6,757 nucleotides of DNA from JBFHDX01 sp041584475. GTDB lineage: Bacteria > Pseudomonadota > Alphaproteobacteria > UBA8366 > JADFVY01. The stretch lies in assembly GCA_041584475.1 (NCBI GenBank), contig JBFHDX010000159.1:1-6757 (forward strand). The letters are read 5' to 3'. This document shows, in pieces, positions 6,028 to 6,757 of the stretch (its first letter is position 1; the number at the start of each line of letters is the position of its first letter). Below the pieces are notes generated by a model that was not told the origin of the DNA, did not search any database, and saw only the letters and a list, made by a program, of their open reading frames with translations. The position numbers and the translations under genes were made by a program.

Positions 6028-6033
6028 AGGAGG
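6028..6033 (+). promoter_or_regulatory. Strong ribosome binding site for the outer-membrane gene
   Basis: A full AGGAGG, 7 bases before ATG 6041, is the best Shine-Dalgarno sequence in the window. It fixes the start of the truncated gene that follows and suggests a highly translated product. Confidence 0.75.
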
Positions 6034-6040
6034 CAATACA

Positions 6041-6757
6041 ATGAACAGCTTAAAACGTCTCTGCCGGGGCGTCGCATTTTCCGCCACCGCCGGCTCGGCA
6101 TTGCTCATCGCCGCCACAGGCGGAGCGGCGCAGGAGGAGAGCGGCGGCGGCGACGTGCGCTCGGCGGTGCAGAACCCGATCAGCTCGCTGGTCAGCCTGC
6201 CGTTCAAGTTCACCTTCGACAACGGCGCCCCGAACGGCGACGCCAACTTCCTCGCCATCCAGCCGGTCTACCCGGTGACGGTCGGCGACTGGAACCTGGT
6301 CAACCGGCTGATCGTGCCGATCGCCGACGCGCCCGGCGGCGTGACCACGCCCGGCGTGCCCAATCCGACGGGGGGCGGCCGCGAGACCGGCCTCGGCGAC
6401 ATCAACTACTCGCTGTTCCTCAACCCGGTCGAGAGCACCGCAGGATTCATCTGGGGCGCCGGCGGCTCGATCACCGCGCCGACGGCGACCGACGCGGTGC
6501 TCGGCTCAGAGAAATGGAGCGCCGGCCCGACCGCGGTGGCCCTGGTCCAGCCCGGCTGGGGCACGTACGGCGCCCTGATCCGGCAGCTCTGGTCGTTCGC
6601 CGGCGCCTCCGACCGCGACAACGTCAACCAGATGCTGCTCGAGCCCTTCGCCAACTACAACCTCGACAACGGCTGGTACCTGATCTCCGACCTGGTGATG
6701 ACGGCGAACTGGGAGGCCGATTCGGGTGACGTCTGGACGGTGCCGCTCGGCGGCGGC
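6041..6757 (+). CDS. Secreted, probably outer-membrane beta-barrel protein (truncated by the right edge)
   Basis: An open frame of 239 codons runs to the last base without a stop. The protein opens with a clear signal peptide: basic MNSLKRLCR, a hydrophobic core, and probable cleavage near residue 30 (GGAA before QEE). The mature part alternates polar and hydrophobic residues and is rich in aromatics, Gly and Asn, as in outer-membrane strands. Examples are SLPFKFTFDNG, the GLGDINYSLFLNP block (117-129), GSITAPTATDAVLGSEKWSAGPTAVAL (142-168), RDNVNQMLLEPFANYNLDNGWYL (192-214) and TANWEA. These blocks match a family that databases often label, misleadingly, 'neuromedin U' or transporter, related to the MetA-pathway phenol-degradation group of putative porins. 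It probably lets substrates or products cross the outer membrane near the exported sulfatase. The family call is from memory of motifs, and the C-terminal half is missing. Confidence 0.8.
   Translation, partial: MNSLKRLCRGVAFSATAGSALLIAATGGAAQEESGGGDVRSAVQNPISSLVSLPFKFTFDNGAPNGDANFLAIQPVYPVTVGDWNLVNRLIVPIADAPGGVTTPGVPNPTGGGRETGLGDINYSLFLNPVESTAGFIWGAGGSITAPTATDAVLGSEKWSAGPTAVALVQPGWGTYGALIRQLWSFAGASDRDNVNQMLLEPFANYNLDNGWYLISDLVMTANWEADSGDVWTVPLGGG

Noticed and set aside
5872..6729. A 285-codon plus-strand frame over the end of DUF502 and the outer-membrane gene
   Set aside because: It is Arg-rich and crosses two better-supported genes in another frame. The frame from 6041 has a perfect ribosome binding site, a signal peptide and family motifs.

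Overview
The window is GC-rich, with long antisense shadow frames and codons ending mainly in G or C. This fits a high-GC proteobacterium. A FixJ-type two-component pair with a FixL-like HELNQP kinase and a branched-chain acyl-CoA catabolic pair make an alphaproteobacterium the more likely source, but genus cannot be fixed from sequence alone. No tRNA, rRNA, CRISPR array, transposase or integrase was seen.

Left part, minus strand (1-765): a PaaI-type hotdog thioesterase followed 28 bases later by the N-terminal end of isovaleryl-CoA dehydrogenase, which runs off the window. They look like a short acyl-CoA operon, probably for leucine or branched-acid breakdown. A 206-base divergent control region (766-971) separates them from the plus-strand genes. 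It holds a good sigma70-like promoter, a 10-base direct repeat spaced 22 bases apart, a palindrome and two hairpins.

Middle, plus strand (972-3454): a sensor histidine kinase (seven predicted membrane helices, a PAS domain, HisKA and HATPase domains) and a FixJ/NarL-type response regulator, joined by an ATGA stop/start overlap and so translationally coupled.

Right part, plus strand (3455-6757): a control region with an 18-base inverted repeat ending just where a -35 box would lie, ahead of a perfect TATAAT. It precedes an exported formylglycine-type sulfatase, a strong GC-rich hairpin, a two-helix DUF502 membrane protein, and the first 239 codons of a secreted, probably outer-membrane beta-barrel protein that continues past the window. 

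The working model is inferential. The membrane kinase senses an unknown cue and phosphorylates the regulator. The regulator binds the inverted repeat and activates the sulfatase, DUF502 and outer-membrane genes, giving a sulfate-ester processing module in the cell envelope. The substrate and the sensed signal are unknown, and no formylglycine-generating enzyme is present in the window.
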